DNA from: CAYQTE01 sp964420285
Lineage (GTDB): Bacteria > Planctomycetota > Phycisphaerae > Tepidisphaerales > Tepidisphaeraceae
Assembly (NCBI GenBank): GCA_964420285.1
Contig: CAYQTE010000040.1
Coordinates: 1-40,798 of the forward strand
DNA: 40,798 nt
Reading direction: 5' to 3'
A program made the position numbers and the translations under genes. This document shows positions 30,078-37,831 of this stretch, in pieces (within the stretch, counting starts at the first letter, position 1; the number at the start of each line of letters is the position of its first letter). The notes under the pieces were generated by a model, which was given only the letters and a program-made list of their open reading frames with translations, searched no databases and was not told the origin of the DNA.

Positions 30078-31370
30078 GTGAATGGTCTGGCCAAATCCTA
30101 TTTCAATCGCCGCATGGCGGTCCTCACGTGCATGGGGTTTGCGTCGGGGCTGCCTCTGGCGCTGGTGGGCGACACGCTCAGTGCAAGACTCTCAGATGCC
30201 CACGTGCATCTGGGGCGGCTTGCTCTGCTCGTTGGATTGGTCCAGCTTCCCTACGCCATCAAGTTCCTCTGGTCACCGCTGATCGACCGGTACAGCCTGC
30301 CGTGGCTGGGCCGGCGCCGCGGGTGGATATTCCTCACTCAGGTGCTTCTTATCGGCGCGATCGCCGCATTGGCCCTGGCCGGGCCGGATCGCGAATCGGC
30401 ATCCTTGAATTGGGGGCTGCCCGTCGCCGCGGCGATGGTGGCGCTCATCAGCGCCACGCAGGATATCGTTGTCGATGCCTATCGAGCCGACGTCCTCACG
30501 ACCGATCAACTGGGCAACGGCGCCGCCGTCAGCGTTACCGGCTACCGCGCCGGCATGCTGGCCAGCGGGGCTGGCGCGCTGCTGCTGGTGTCACAGGGGC
30601 ATTGCTCCTGGCGCACCGCATATCTGCTGATGTCGCTGCTCATGCTGCCGGCAATTCTTGCCACGCTGGCGGCGCCGGAGCCGCCTTTGCCGAAGGATAT
30701 CGCTCGCCTGTCGCTTGGCGATCACATACTCGATCCCGTTCGAGATTTGCTTCGTCGGCGGGGCGGCCTGATCGTTCTGGCTCTCGTGCTCATCTTCAAG
30801 CTGCCCGAGTATCTCGCCGCAGCCGTTACCGTGCCATTTGTTCTCTCCGTTGGAATCACTCAGACCGAACTGGCCGCCGTTCGGCAAGGCGCCGGCCTGT
30901 TCGTTCTCATCGCCGGCGCCTTGGCCGGCGGGGCGGCCGTGCATCGTTTCGGCATCTTCAAATCGCTCTGGCTCAGCGCGTTCCTGCACTCGGCCAGCAA
31001 TCTGTCGTTTCTCCTGTTGGTGCGGCATTCCACCCTGACATCCATGAGCGCCGTCGTGCTGATCGAGAACGGCTGCGTCGGCATCACCACGTCGATTTTC
31101 GCGGCGTTTCTGCTCAGCCAGTGCCGGCCGTGCCACTCCGCGACCCAGTATGCGATCCTCTCCGGGCTGATGGGCCTGTCTCGCTCCTTGGGTTCGGCGC
31201 CGGCCGGGTTTCTTGCCGCCCATCTGGGTTGGGGCATGTTTTTCGCGGTCAGCGCGGCCACGGGGCTTTTCTCGTTGCTGCTGTTGCCGCTGGTGCATCG
31301 CGATAGCCTGTCGCGAAACAACCTCCTTGGATCGCAAATTCCGCCCGCGGCCGTTACCATCGCGGCATGA
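30078..31370 (+). CDS. ampG: AmpG-like muropeptide permease (MFS)
   Basis: AmpG-type permeases of the major facilitator superfamily import anhydromuropeptides for cell-wall recycling. The 430-residue protein has about 12 membrane helices and the family blocks GFASGLPLALVGDTLSARL (about 16-34), AIKFLWSPLIDRYSLPWLGR and LISATQDIVVDAYRADVL. The start codon is GTG at 30078, chosen because GGAGG lies 10 nt upstream and the protein starts MNGLAKSYFNRRM. The last codon overlaps the next gene (ATGA). The C-terminal tail is short, and its substrate is inferred from similarity only. Confidence 0.88.
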   Translation: MNGLAKSYFNRRMAVLTCMGFASGLPLALVGDTLSARLSDAHVHLGRLALLVGLVQLPYAIKFLWSPLIDRYSLPWLGRRRGWIFLTQVLLIGAIAALALAGPDRESASLNWGLPVAAAMVALISATQDIVVDAYRADVLTTDQLGNGAAVSVTGYRAGMLASGAGALLLVSQGHCSWRTAYLLMSLLMLPAILATLAAPEPPLPKDIARLSLGDHILDPVRDLLRRRGGLIVLALVLIFKLPEYLAAAVTVPFVLSVGITQTELAAVRQGAGLFVLIAGALAGGAAVHRFGIFKSLWLSAFLHSASNLSFLLLVRHSTLTSMSAVVLIENGCVGITTSIFAAFLLSQCRPCHSATQYAILSGLMGLSRSLGSAPAGFLAAHLGWGMFFAVSAATGLFSLLLLPLVHRDSLSRNNLLGSQIPPAAVTIAA

Positions 31371-31825
31371 GACGGTATTGTTGCCTTGCTTTATTGGCAC
31401 TGCTGGGGGCGGTCGGCTGCACATCCACCGAGACGCGACTGTACAACGTCACGGTGTCCAACCTCACCAGCGGCGACGTGACCGTGTGGCTGACCAAGTC
31501 CGCGAGCTTGAACGTCGCCGGCGGACCCAGGGATCCCGTCTGGGCCAGTCCTGTCGACGCCGAAGAGGAATCGCCGCAATTGCAGGAGCTGGCCACCAAG
31601 ATCGTGTTGCACCCTCAACAACGCGGCAGCGTGCAGCGGTCCGGCGAATTCTATCGCGACGGCGAGGCCTATCTGCGCGTCTATCGCTATACCACACGCG
31701 AAGCCATTCTCTCGGCCGATCGCGGCAGCCGTAACCGCGACGACCTGGTTCTGATGCCCGGCACCAATGTCATTACTATTGTGGACGACGCTGGCCGGCT
31801 CAGGGCCATCCCCGTCCAACGATGA
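31367..31825 (+). CDS. Predicted lipoprotein of unknown function
   Basis: This 152-residue protein has a signal sequence with a lipobox-like end: MRRYCCLALLALLGAVGC, with C18 as the probable lipid-modified cysteine. The mature part has TRLYNVTVSNLTSGDVTVWL, a beta-rich segment, and RRAILSADRGSRNRDDLV-like charged stretches near residues 108-126. I do not recognise a family. The ATG overlaps the ampG stop (ATGA), so the two are translationally coupled. moaB follows 19 nt later. A role beside AmpG in the envelope is only a guess. Confidence 0.7.
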   Translation: MRRYCCLALLALLGAVGCTSTETRLYNVTVSNLTSGDVTVWLTKSASLNVAGGPRDPVWASPVDAEEESPQLQELATKIVLHPQQRGSVQRSGEFYRDGEAYLRVYRYTTREAILSADRGSRNRDDLVLMPGTNVITIVDDAGRLRAIPVQR

Positions 31826-31844
31826 GTTCCGTCCCGGGTCAATC

Positions 31845-32512
31845 ATGTCCTATCAACAGCATCAAGCCGCCGCCAACGCCCAACAGACCGCCGCTCGCGT
31901 TGTGGTCGTCACGCTCAGCGATTCCCGCACCGCCGCCACCGACACCGCCGGCCAGCGCATCCGCCAACTGCTCATTGACAACGGGCACACCATCGTCGAT
32001 CAACACATCCTCTCCAACGATCCGGCCGCGATCGCCTCGTTCCTTGACGCGCTGCTGCCGCGCAGGGATGTTGACGTCGTTGTGACCACCGGCGGCACGG
32101 GAATCTCCCGGCGCGATCACACCATCGCCGTGCTGGAACCGCGCCTGGTGCGGCAAATCCCCGGCTTCGGCGAGCTTTTTCGCCTGCTCAGTTTCCAGCA
32201 GATCGGCCCCGGCGCCATGCTCAGCCGCGCCACGGCCGGCATCGCCCAATCCAAACTCATCTTCGCCATGCCCGGNNNNNNNNNNNNNNNNNNNNNNNNN
32301 NNNNNNNNNNNNNNNNNNNNNNNNNNNNNNNNNNNNNNNNNNNNNNNNNNNNNNNNNNNNNNNNNNNNNNNNNNNTCAGCCGCGCCACGGCCGGCATCGC
32401 CCAATCCAAACTCATCTTCGCCATGCCCGGCTCGCCCGACGCCGTCGAGTTGGCGATGACCAAACTCATCCTTCCCGAACTGCGGCATCTTCTCCGCGAG
32501 TTGAACCGCTGA
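31845..32512 (+). CDS. moaB: Molybdenum cofactor biosynthesis protein B, split by assembly gap
   Basis: The protein starts MSYQQHQAAANAQQTAARVV and has VVTLSDSRTAATDTAGQRI, VVTTGGTGISRRDHT, GELFRLLSFQQIGPGAMLSR and FAMPGSPDAVELAM, matching MoaB/MogA. The family acts in molybdopterin adenylylation. The gap 32276..32375 and the repeated 55 nt break the frame. If the N run and one copy of the repeat are removed (155 nt), one open frame of 170 residues results, from ATG 31845 to TGA 32512. The gene is therefore probably intact in the genome. It lies 19 nt after the lipoprotein gene; no other molybdenum cofactor gene is in the window. Confidence 0.9.
32221..32275 (+). repeat. 55-nt sequence before the assembly gap
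   Basis: This is an identical copy of 32376..32430. It is the end of one contig and is duplicated at the start of the next. Confidence 0.9.
32276..32375. other. Assembly gap of exactly 100 N
   Basis: The run has exactly 100 undetermined bases, the usual size inserted by scaffolding programs when the true distance is unknown. The flanks show it is artificial (see repeats). Confidence 0.97.
32376..32430 (+). repeat. 55-nt sequence after the assembly gap
   Basis: Identical to 32221..32275. A 55-nt overlap is a typical k-mer length, so the two contigs should be merged here. Confidence 0.9.
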
Positions 32513-32515
32513 TCC

Positions 32516-32543
32516 TTGACTAGCCCCAGCGGTCGCTTATCAT
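32516..32543 (+). promoter_or_regulatory. Promoter of tRNA-Glu
   Basis: TTGACT (32516..32521) and TATCAT (32538..32543) are 16 nt apart. The stop codon of moaB is just upstream. TTGACTAGCCCC is shared with the PEP-CTERM promoter. The start would be near 32550, about 11 nt before the tRNA. Confidence 0.55.
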
Positions 32544-32560
32544 CCTCACCAGCCACGAGC

Positions 32561-32633
32561 GCCCCCATCGTCTAGTGGCCCAGGACATCTGGTTCTCAGC
32601 CAGAGAACAGGGGTTCGACTCCCCTTGGGGGTA
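32561..32633 (+). tRNA. tRNA-Glu (anticodon CUC)
   Basis: The cloverleaf has acceptor GCCCCCA/TGGGGGT with a G1.U72 wobble, D-arm TCGTCTAGTGGCCCAGGA, anticodon stem TCTGG/CCAGA around TTCTCAG (anticodon CTC), and T-arm AGGGG-TTCGACT-CCCCT. Discriminator A and no encoded CCA. The G1.U72 pair and A73 also occur in plastid tRNA-Glu. Confidence 0.93.
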
Positions 32634-33077
32634 GTTGCATATTTGCAGTGGTTCGCAATGGCCCGAAACGGCTTGGAAAACGGGGTTGGTTCCATCTGAC
32701 CCAGGCTATTTCGAGCCGTTTTGGGCATCGAGTGCGCCGGATTCTGCGCCGCACAGGGTGCCTCGTATCCAAGGGTCTGCATTTGCACTGCGGATGCCGC
32801 AAGTTCGGTGCGGCGCCGGAGCGAGGGATTCGGGCGTAACTTGAGCGACATGACGCTCCAGTTGTCCGCGAACGAGGGGTCGTGTCGCTTCAGTTATCCG
32901 GCTTCAAGTCGCTACGGCGTTCTTTGACATTGGCCAAATTCCGTCGACGCAATAAAGGTACAGCCGGATCCAGAAGCCCATTGCCGGTTCGTTGCAAAGA
33001 AACAAAGAAAATCTATGTATGCTCGGGACTGGCCAGCTTAACGCGGGCTCGACGGCAAATAGAGTCTGTCCAGCGCA
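32634..33077. other. Gene-poor stretch after tRNA-Glu
   Basis: No protein-coding region with a recognisable family is visible in this 444-nt stretch. It holds a strong hairpin (32661..32726) and a small one (TGCGG-ATG-CCGCA, 32789..32801). The last 90 nt are richer in A (AAAGAAACAAAGAAAATC), unlike the surrounding DNA. Confidence 0.5.
32661..32726 (+). ncRNA. Candidate structured RNA downstream of tRNA-Glu
   Basis: Bases 32661..32678 pair with 32709..32726 in an uninterrupted 18-bp stem. Fifteen pairs are Watson-Crick and three are G.U wobbles (32665/32722, 32674/32713, 32676/32711). Inside, GGGTTGG (32683..32689) pairs with CTGACCC (32696..32702), again with two G.U pairs, around the loop TTCCAT. 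All exceptions are G.U in plus-strand RNA, which points to an RNA read from this strand. The hairpin starts 27 nt after tRNA-Glu. No T-run follows, so it is not a standard terminator. Function unknown; a tRNA trailer or small RNA is possible. Confidence 0.5.
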
Positions 33078-33512
33078 ATGATCGATCTGAGCAAACACGG
33101 CAAATCGCGCAAGTGCGGGCCGGAACAGGCGAACCGGAAGCTGGGCCAATTCTTGCGGCTGGCCTACGGAACGCGGGAAATACCGCCAGGAGACAACGTC
33201 GCCATTCGTGGGAAGCTGGGCCTCCACGCGGCCAACACCCTGCTGCGCAAGTCGGTGAACGATAAAATCGGGAAGGTCTCTGACTCCATGCGAGAGCAAT
33301 TCAAGCGGCCATGGTTTCAGGGTGATTGTGTTCATCGGCTGGTTGGACATTATGAGTATGCGGCGCGAGTCGTTCAAGAATGGCGGCGAAGTGAGCACGA
33401 TCGGGGGCGTCGAAGCGGCGGCTCGCAACTACAATCACCCAACAAATACCAGCACGCGGCGTGTCCGTATTGTGGGCGGCGACATCTCGCAGTCTGCCAG
33501 AGCATTAAGTGA
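33078..33512 (+). CDS. Hypothetical protein with C-terminal cysteine cluster, doubtful
   Basis: This 144-residue frame starts MIDLSKHGKSRKCGPEQANR. I do not recognise it. The first 70 codons mostly end in G or C, as expected for real genes here; the rest fits less well. The C-terminal end is CPYCGRRHLAVC (CxxC-x7-C), like a small zinc ribbon, and the middle is rich in arginine. No ribosome-binding site is visible. Another frame of 174 codons lies antisense (32904..33428). It may be a small gene, a decayed gene or chance. Confidence 0.35.
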   Translation: MIDLSKHGKSRKCGPEQANRKLGQFLRLAYGTREIPPGDNVAIRGKLGLHAANTLLRKSVNDKIGKVSDSMREQFKRPWFQGDCVHRLVGHYEYAARVVQEWRRSEHDRGRRSGGSQLQSPNKYQHAACPYCGRRHLAVCQSIK

Positions 33513-33533
33513 GAAGGACGGCCGCGGCGGGCC

Positions 33534-35105
33534 TCATTTTCCGAGGGCGCTCAATTCCGATTCGGCGAATTGGTATTCGGCGGCATCCTTTTGATCGGTG
33601 GCGACGCATTTGCGGAAATCATCGGTGGCGGCGGACTTGTCGCCGGCGATGAGGTGCTTGATGCCGGCGTAAAACCAGGACTGGCATTTTTGGGCGTGCT
33701 CCTTGTCGGCATCGGTGGAAGCGGCGGCGGCGATGAGGTCGGACTCGGTCGTCTTGCCGATGAGGAAGCTGGCGATGGGCCACGGCCAGTCGTGAGCGGG
33801 CGTGTTCCAGCGCTTGGCCATGTAGGCCGTGAGATCGATGTTGGCCGCATCCGTGTCGCCCTGGCGGGCGCGGATGACCCAGATGAAGAATCGCGGCTGG
33901 TCCTGATTCTGGTCGTTCAGGTCGCAGCGGCGCTGGAAGTCCGCAAGGGCGGCATTGAAATTGCGCTGTATGAAATAAACGACCGCACGGCCGTAGCAGA
34001 TGTCGGCGTTCTTCGGGTCCAGATCCATGGCGCGACTGAAGTCGGTGATGGCGCCGTCAAAATCGCCGATCGCCTGCCGTGCATTGGCCCGACTGGTGGT
34101 GACATCGGCATTCTTCGGGTCGATGGCCAAAGCGCGCGTGAAGTCGGCGATCGCGCCGTCATGGTCGCCCTTTGAATCTTTGGCGTTACCACGGCCGTTG
34201 TAGAAGCCGGCGTCTTTGGGGTTTATGGCCAGGGCACGATCAAAGTCGGCGATGGCGCCGTCGTCGTCGCCCTTGCCGAGCTTAAAGTAGCCGCGACTGG
34301 CATAGGCGTCGGCGTTCTTTGGATCGACCTCTATGGCGCGATCAAAGTCAGCCATCGCCCCGTCGTGATCGCCCTTGGCGTCCTTGGAATTGGCTCGGCC
34401 GGTATAGATGTCGGAGTTCCCGGGGTCCAGAGCCAGGGCACGATCGAAATCGGCGATGGCCGCATCGTGGTCGTTCTTGGCCTCTTCAGCGCTGGCGCGA
34501 CTGGTGAAGGCGCCGACGTTTTTCGGGTCAAGGGCCACGGCGCGGGTGAAATCGGAGATGGCCCCGTCGTGGTCGCCTTTGGCGTCTTTGGAATTGCCAC
34601 GGCCGACGTAGATATCGGCGTTTTTCGGGTCAAGTTCCAAAGCCCGGTCATAGTCGGTGATGGCCGCATCGTGATCGCCTTTGCCGTCCCTGGCGCCGGC
34701 GCGGCTGGCGTAGGCGTCGGCGTTCTTGGGGTCGAGATCCAAAGCCCGATCAAAGTCGTCAATCGCGCCGTCGTGGTCGCCTTTGGCGTCCCTGGCATTG
34801 CCCCGGCCGATGTAGGCATCAGCATTCTCCGAGTCCAGGTCCAGCGCCCGGCTGAAATCGGCAATGGCGCCGTCACGGTCGCCCTTGTCGTTTTTGGCGT
34901 TGCCGCTGTCGACCAGAGCACCGGGGTCGTTTTGGTCAACGGCGGGATCAGCTGCGGCCGGCCCCGGTGCGTCGGCGCCAATCCGCAATGGAATCGGCTG
35001 CGGCTTGGAGCCGCCCGTTCCAGTAATCCACCACCCGACGAAGCCCAGGATCAGAACGCAGACGACGACGGCGACGAGCAGCACCTGTTTGAATTGTTCC
35101 CGCAT
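33534..35105 (-). CDS. Membrane-anchored TPR-repeat protein
   Basis: The 523-residue protein begins MREQFKQVLLVAVVVCVLIL and has one N-terminal membrane helix (about 5-28), a linker and ten 34-residue TPR units (about residues 65-385) with the pattern GDHDGAIADFDRALxLDPKNADAY. After the repeats follows a C-terminal region with FFIWVIRARQGDTDAA, DWPWPIASFLIGK and KCQSWFYAGIKHLI, a conserved region I have seen in related proteins. The start at 35105 follows GGGAGG by 6 nt; the frame is open to 35123. TPRs mediate protein-protein contacts; the partner is unknown. It lies downstream of gltA by about 130 nt, on the same strand. Confidence 0.85.
   Translation of the reverse strand: MREQFKQVLLVAVVVCVLILGFVGWWITGTGGSKPQPIPLRIGADAPGPAAADPAVDQNDPGALVDSGNAKNDKGDRDGAIADFSRALDLDSENADAYIGRGNARDAKGDHDGAIDDFDRALDLDPKNADAYASRAGARDGKGDHDAAITDYDRALELDPKNADIYVGRGNSKDAKGDHDGAISDFTRAVALDPKNVGAFTSRASAEEAKNDHDAAIADFDRALALDPGNSDIYTGRANSKDAKGDHDGAMADFDRAIEVDPKNADAYASRGYFKLGKGDDDGAIADFDRALAINPKDAGFYNGRGNAKDSKGDHDGAIADFTRALAIDPKNADVTTSRANARQAIGDFDGAITDFSRAMDLDPKNADICYGRAVVYFIQRNFNAALADFQRRCDLNDQNQDQPRFFIWVIRARQGDTDAANIDLTAYMAKRWNTPAHDWPWPIASFLIGKTTESDLIAAAASTDADKEHAQKCQSWFYAGIKHLIAGDKSAATDDFRKCVATDQKDAAEYQFAESELSALGK
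33960..34920 (-). repeat. 102-nt tandem repeats coding for the TPR array
   Basis: Each TPR unit is 34 codons and the units are so similar that the DNA also repeats with a period of 102 nt, about nine units. There are no spacers. Such a tract can gain or lose units by recombination and may be collapsed in assemblies. Confidence 0.75.
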
Positions 35106-35238
35106 GTTCGACCTCCCGCGCATGGCAGTACGGCAAGATTGCAGAGGATAACAATCGAGCGGATTGCATGGAAGGTCGGGCGCGCGGTTACACCACGGGC
35201 CGTTTCGCGACAGGCCGGCAGGGAATGCCAGGGCCGGC

Positions 35239-36525
35239 TCACCGCTCGTTCATGGGGACATACGCGCGCTTGGTGGGGCCGGTGTAGATCTGGCGGGGGC
35301 GGGCGATGCGGCCGTTGGGGTCGTTGTGGACTTCCTTCCAGTTGGCGATCCAGCCGGGCATGCGGGCGATGGCGAACATGACGGTGAACATGTTGAGGGG
35401 GATGCCGATGGCGCGAAGGATGATGCCGGAATAGAAGTCGACGTTGGGATAGAGCTTGCGGTCGATGAAATAGGGATCGCTCAGGGAGACCTCTTCGAGC
35501 TTGTAGGCCAGGTCGAGAAGCGGATCGTTGACCTTCAGTGCGGCCAGGACTTTCTCGGCGGCCTGTTTGAGGATGATGGCGCGGGGATCGAAGTTCTTGT
35601 AGACGCGGTGGCCGAAACCCATCAGCCGGTGCCCGGAGTTCTTGTCCTTCACGCGGGCGATGTAGTCCTTGAGGGGGATTTTCTCGCGGCGGATTTGTTC
35701 GAGCATCTCGATGACGGCGACGTTGGCTCCGCCGTGCAGAGGGCCCCACAGAGCGCAAACGCCGGCGGCGCAACTGGCAAAGAGGTTTGCCCCGGCCGAT
35801 GCGACCATGCGCACGGTGCTGGTCGAGCAGTTCTGTTCGTGGTCGGCATGGAGGACCAAGACGAGGTTCAGTGCCTGCACGATCTCGGGCAATGCCTCAT
35901 AGGGCTTGTGCGGGATCGAGAACATCATGTGCAGGAAATTGGTGCAGTAATCGTAATGCGGCTTGGGGTATTCGATGGGCTGGCCGATGGATGTCTTGTA
36001 GGCGGCGGCGGCGATGGTTCGGACCTTGCTCATCAGGCGGGCGGCGGCCTCCATGAAGGTGGTTTCGCCGTTGAGGGACATGACCTCCGGGTAATAGCAA
36101 CTGACGGTGTTGATCATGGCGGAGAGAATGGCCATGGGGTGCGAAGTGGCGGGGAAGCCATCGAAACTGTTTCGCAGGCCCTCGTGGATCATTTCGTGTT
36201 CAGACAGAAGATTGCGGAATGTCCGAAGCCGCTGTGCATCGGGCAGTTCGCCCCAGATGACCAGCATGGCCGCTTCGACGAACGTGCTGTGTGCGGCCAG
36301 GTCCTGGATGGGAATGCCGCGGTATTGCAGGATTCCCTTCTCGCCGTCGATGTAGGTGATGGCCGACTGACAGGCGCCGGTGTTGCCGTACCCTTCATCG
36401 AGGGTGATGTAGCCGGTCTTGTTTCGCAGCGAACTGATATCGACGGCACGCTCGTGTTCGGTGCCCTCGATCACGGGCAATTCGAGTTCCTTACCGTCCA
36501 GCAACAACTTGGCCGTCTGAGGCAT
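35239..36525 (-). CDS. gltA: Citrate synthase (type II)
   Basis: Citrate synthase condenses oxaloacetate and acetyl-CoA at the entry to the TCA cycle. The protein of about 428 residues has ITYIDGEKGILQYRGIPI, the histidine sites LHADHEQNCSTSTVR and LWGPLHGGANVAVIEML, GFGHRVYKNFDPRA and the late aspartate in NVDFYSG. I chose ATG 36525 (MPQTAKLLLDGKELELPV) because GGAG lies 6 nt upstream; an in-frame ATG at 36540 adds MSETK and has no ribosome-binding site. Length and motifs match the large hexameric type II enzyme. An inverted repeat lies upstream (36566..36594). Confidence 0.95.
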   Translation of the reverse strand: MPQTAKLLLDGKELELPVIEGTEHERAVDISSLRNKTGYITLDEGYGNTGACQSAITYIDGEKGILQYRGIPIQDLAAHSTFVEAAMLVIWGELPDAQRLRTFRNLLSEHEMIHEGLRNSFDGFPATSHPMAILSAMINTVSCYYPEVMSLNGETTFMEAAARLMSKVRTIAAAAYKTSIGQPIEYPKPHYDYCTNFLHMMFSIPHKPYEALPEIVQALNLVLVLHADHEQNCSTSTVRMVASAGANLFASCAAGVCALWGPLHGGANVAVIEMLEQIRREKIPLKDYIARVKDKNSGHRLMGFGHRVYKNFDPRAIILKQAAEKVLAALKVNDPLLDLAYKLEEVSLSDPYFIDRKLYPNVDFYSGIILRAIGIPLNMFTVMFAIARMPGWIANWKEVHNDPNGRIARPRQIYTGPTKRAYVPMNER

Positions 36526-36565
36526 TTTGGTCTCCGACATGGGTATTCAGGACAACAAACTCGCG

Positions 36566-36594
36566 CTGGCACATACAGGCATACGGCGTGCCAG
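36566..36594 (-). promoter_or_regulatory. Inverted repeat in the gltA leader
   Basis: CTGGCAC (36566..36572) and GTGCCAG (36588..36594) are perfect inverted copies separated by 15 nt. It lies 26 nt upstream of ATG 36540, so it could be an operator or a leader hairpin of gltA. Confidence 0.4.
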
Positions 36595-36640
36595 AGGCAC
36601 CGCATAATTCCCACAAGCGGGGTGCTGTTTTATCCAGCAG

Positions 36641-36691
36641 ATTCTCAAAAAAAGCAACACGCGCGAGGGAAAATATCCCTCGATTGAGAAT
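36641..36691 (-). promoter_or_regulatory. Nested inverted repeats between gltA and the propeller gene
   Basis: ATTCTCAA (36641..36648) and TTGAGAAT (36684..36691) enclose CGAGGGA (36664..36670) and TCCCTCG (36676..36682), both perfect. On the minus strand a T7 run (36653..36647) follows the inner stem after 10 nt. It could end the propeller mRNA or control gltA. Confidence 0.45.
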
Positions 36692-36704
36692 ATCGCGGAG
36701 TATT

Positions 36705-37799
36705 CTATCGCTGCTGTTCGCGATTTTCCGGAATTCCCGGCTCATCGAGCAACTGGATCACCGTGGCCGGGCCAAGATCGGCAGGCTCCGCCCATGACCG
36801 CAGCGCCCAGACGACCTTCTTGTCCGGGGTCACTTCGAGGATTTGCACGGACTTGGACCATTCGTTGGGATCCTTGATGCCGTTGGGGCACCAGTTGCTG
36901 ATGACGGTATTGCCATTGGCCAGGCGGTCGGCTTCCTGAAGGTCAAACAGGTGATAGTCCGGCACGTCCTTTTGCGTGAATTCCCAGACGACCTCACCCT
37001 TGGGATTGACCTCATGGACGAATCCCCGGCTGCTGGTCAGGAGGGTATTGCCGCTCTTGAGCCGCACGGCCGCCCACGGCGAGGGGACATCAACCGACCA
37101 GATTGACTTGCCGGTGTTGTCGTATTCGACGACTTTGCCCATGTCCATGTGGCAGACGAGGAAGGTTCCGGCGGCGGTCATACGCGCCCGGCGGAACATT
37201 CCGTGAACCGCCTTGCCGCCGGTGGGGAGGGTGAATTCGGTTTCGGTTTTGCTGGTGGCGAGGTTGAGCACGGTCAGCTTGGCGGGAACGCCGTTGGTCA
37301 CGAACATGACGCGATCCAGGCCGATCGGTTGCACGGTATGGACTTCGCAGCCCTTGGGGGCTTCGTAATCCCAGACGAGTTTCTTGTCCTTGGTGACCTT
37401 GCCGGCGCCGGTCTTACGGCCGAAGACGACGCTGCCGTCGGAGAGCATGGTGGCATCGCTGAATTCGGAAATCTGTCCGGCGTCGGAAGACGGTATGGAC
37501 CAATCCCAGACGACCTTGCCGTCGCGGACGACGAACATGGTCTGCACTTTCTTGGGATAGTTCCATTCTCCGGCGTAGAAGAAGGGATGCTGGGAGAGCC
37601 CCTTGCCGGGCAGGATTTCGGGCGAAAGAGGGCTGGTAAACTGCGGCCGGGTTGCGGGTTTGGTTGTGGCCGCGGCCACAGGTCGCGTGGCGGGCGGGGC
37701 GGCGGGGGTTGCCTGGCCGTGCAGGACGGCGGTGAAAGCCCAGAGACCAAGCCCCGTCAGAACGACTGAGAGGGCCACGTTCAATTTAGCCAATCGCAT
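36705..37799 (-). CDS. Secreted beta-propeller (PQQ-like) protein
   Basis: This 364-residue protein has a signal peptide (MRLAKLNVALSVVLTGLGLW and a cleavage site near residue 29), then an alanine/threonine/proline-rich linker and a propeller of repeated blades with DGKVVWDW, NKKLVWDYE-like DKKLVWDYEAPKG, TGKSIWSVDVPSPW, KGEVVWEFTQKD and DKKVVWALRSW. Such repeats are typical for PQQ-like or arylsulfotransferase-like propellers; catalytic residues are not obvious. GGAG lies 6 nt before ATG 37799, and the GH2 stop is 32 nt upstream, so it is likely co-transcribed with the GH2 gene. Its role is unknown. Confidence 0.75.
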   Translation of the reverse strand: MRLAKLNVALSVVLTGLGLWAFTAVLHGQATPAAPPATRPVAAATTKPATRPQFTSPLSPEILPGKGLSQHPFFYAGEWNYPKKVQTMFVVRDGKVVWDWSIPSSDAGQISEFSDATMLSDGSVVFGRKTGAGKVTKDKKLVWDYEAPKGCEVHTVQPIGLDRVMFVTNGVPAKLTVLNLATSKTETEFTLPTGGKAVHGMFRRARMTAAGTFLVCHMDMGKVVEYDNTGKSIWSVDVPSPWAAVRLKSGNTLLTSSRGFVHEVNPKGEVVWEFTQKDVPDYHLFDLQEADRLANGNTVISNWCPNGIKDPNEWSKSVQILEVTPDKKVVWALRSWAEPADLGPATVIQLLDEPGIPENREQQR

Positions 37800-37831
37800 G
37801 AATATCTCCGTCGCGCATGGTTGGATGCGCG

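Noticed and set aside
31767..32459. 230-codon frame through the N run
   Set aside because: It reads in the wrong frame after the gap; the true moaB frame is restored when the duplicated 55 nt and N run are removed.
32904..33428. Minus-strand frame of 174 codons
   Set aside because: No recognisable domain and no ribosome-binding site; it may be chance in a gene-poor stretch.
32561..33533. Integrated element at tRNA-Glu
   Set aside because: No integrase, and the 3' end of the tRNA is not repeated downstream within the window.
33960..34920. Regular 102-nt repeats taken for a CRISPR array
   Set aside because: Units are directly adjacent and encode TPR motifs; there are no unique spacers.
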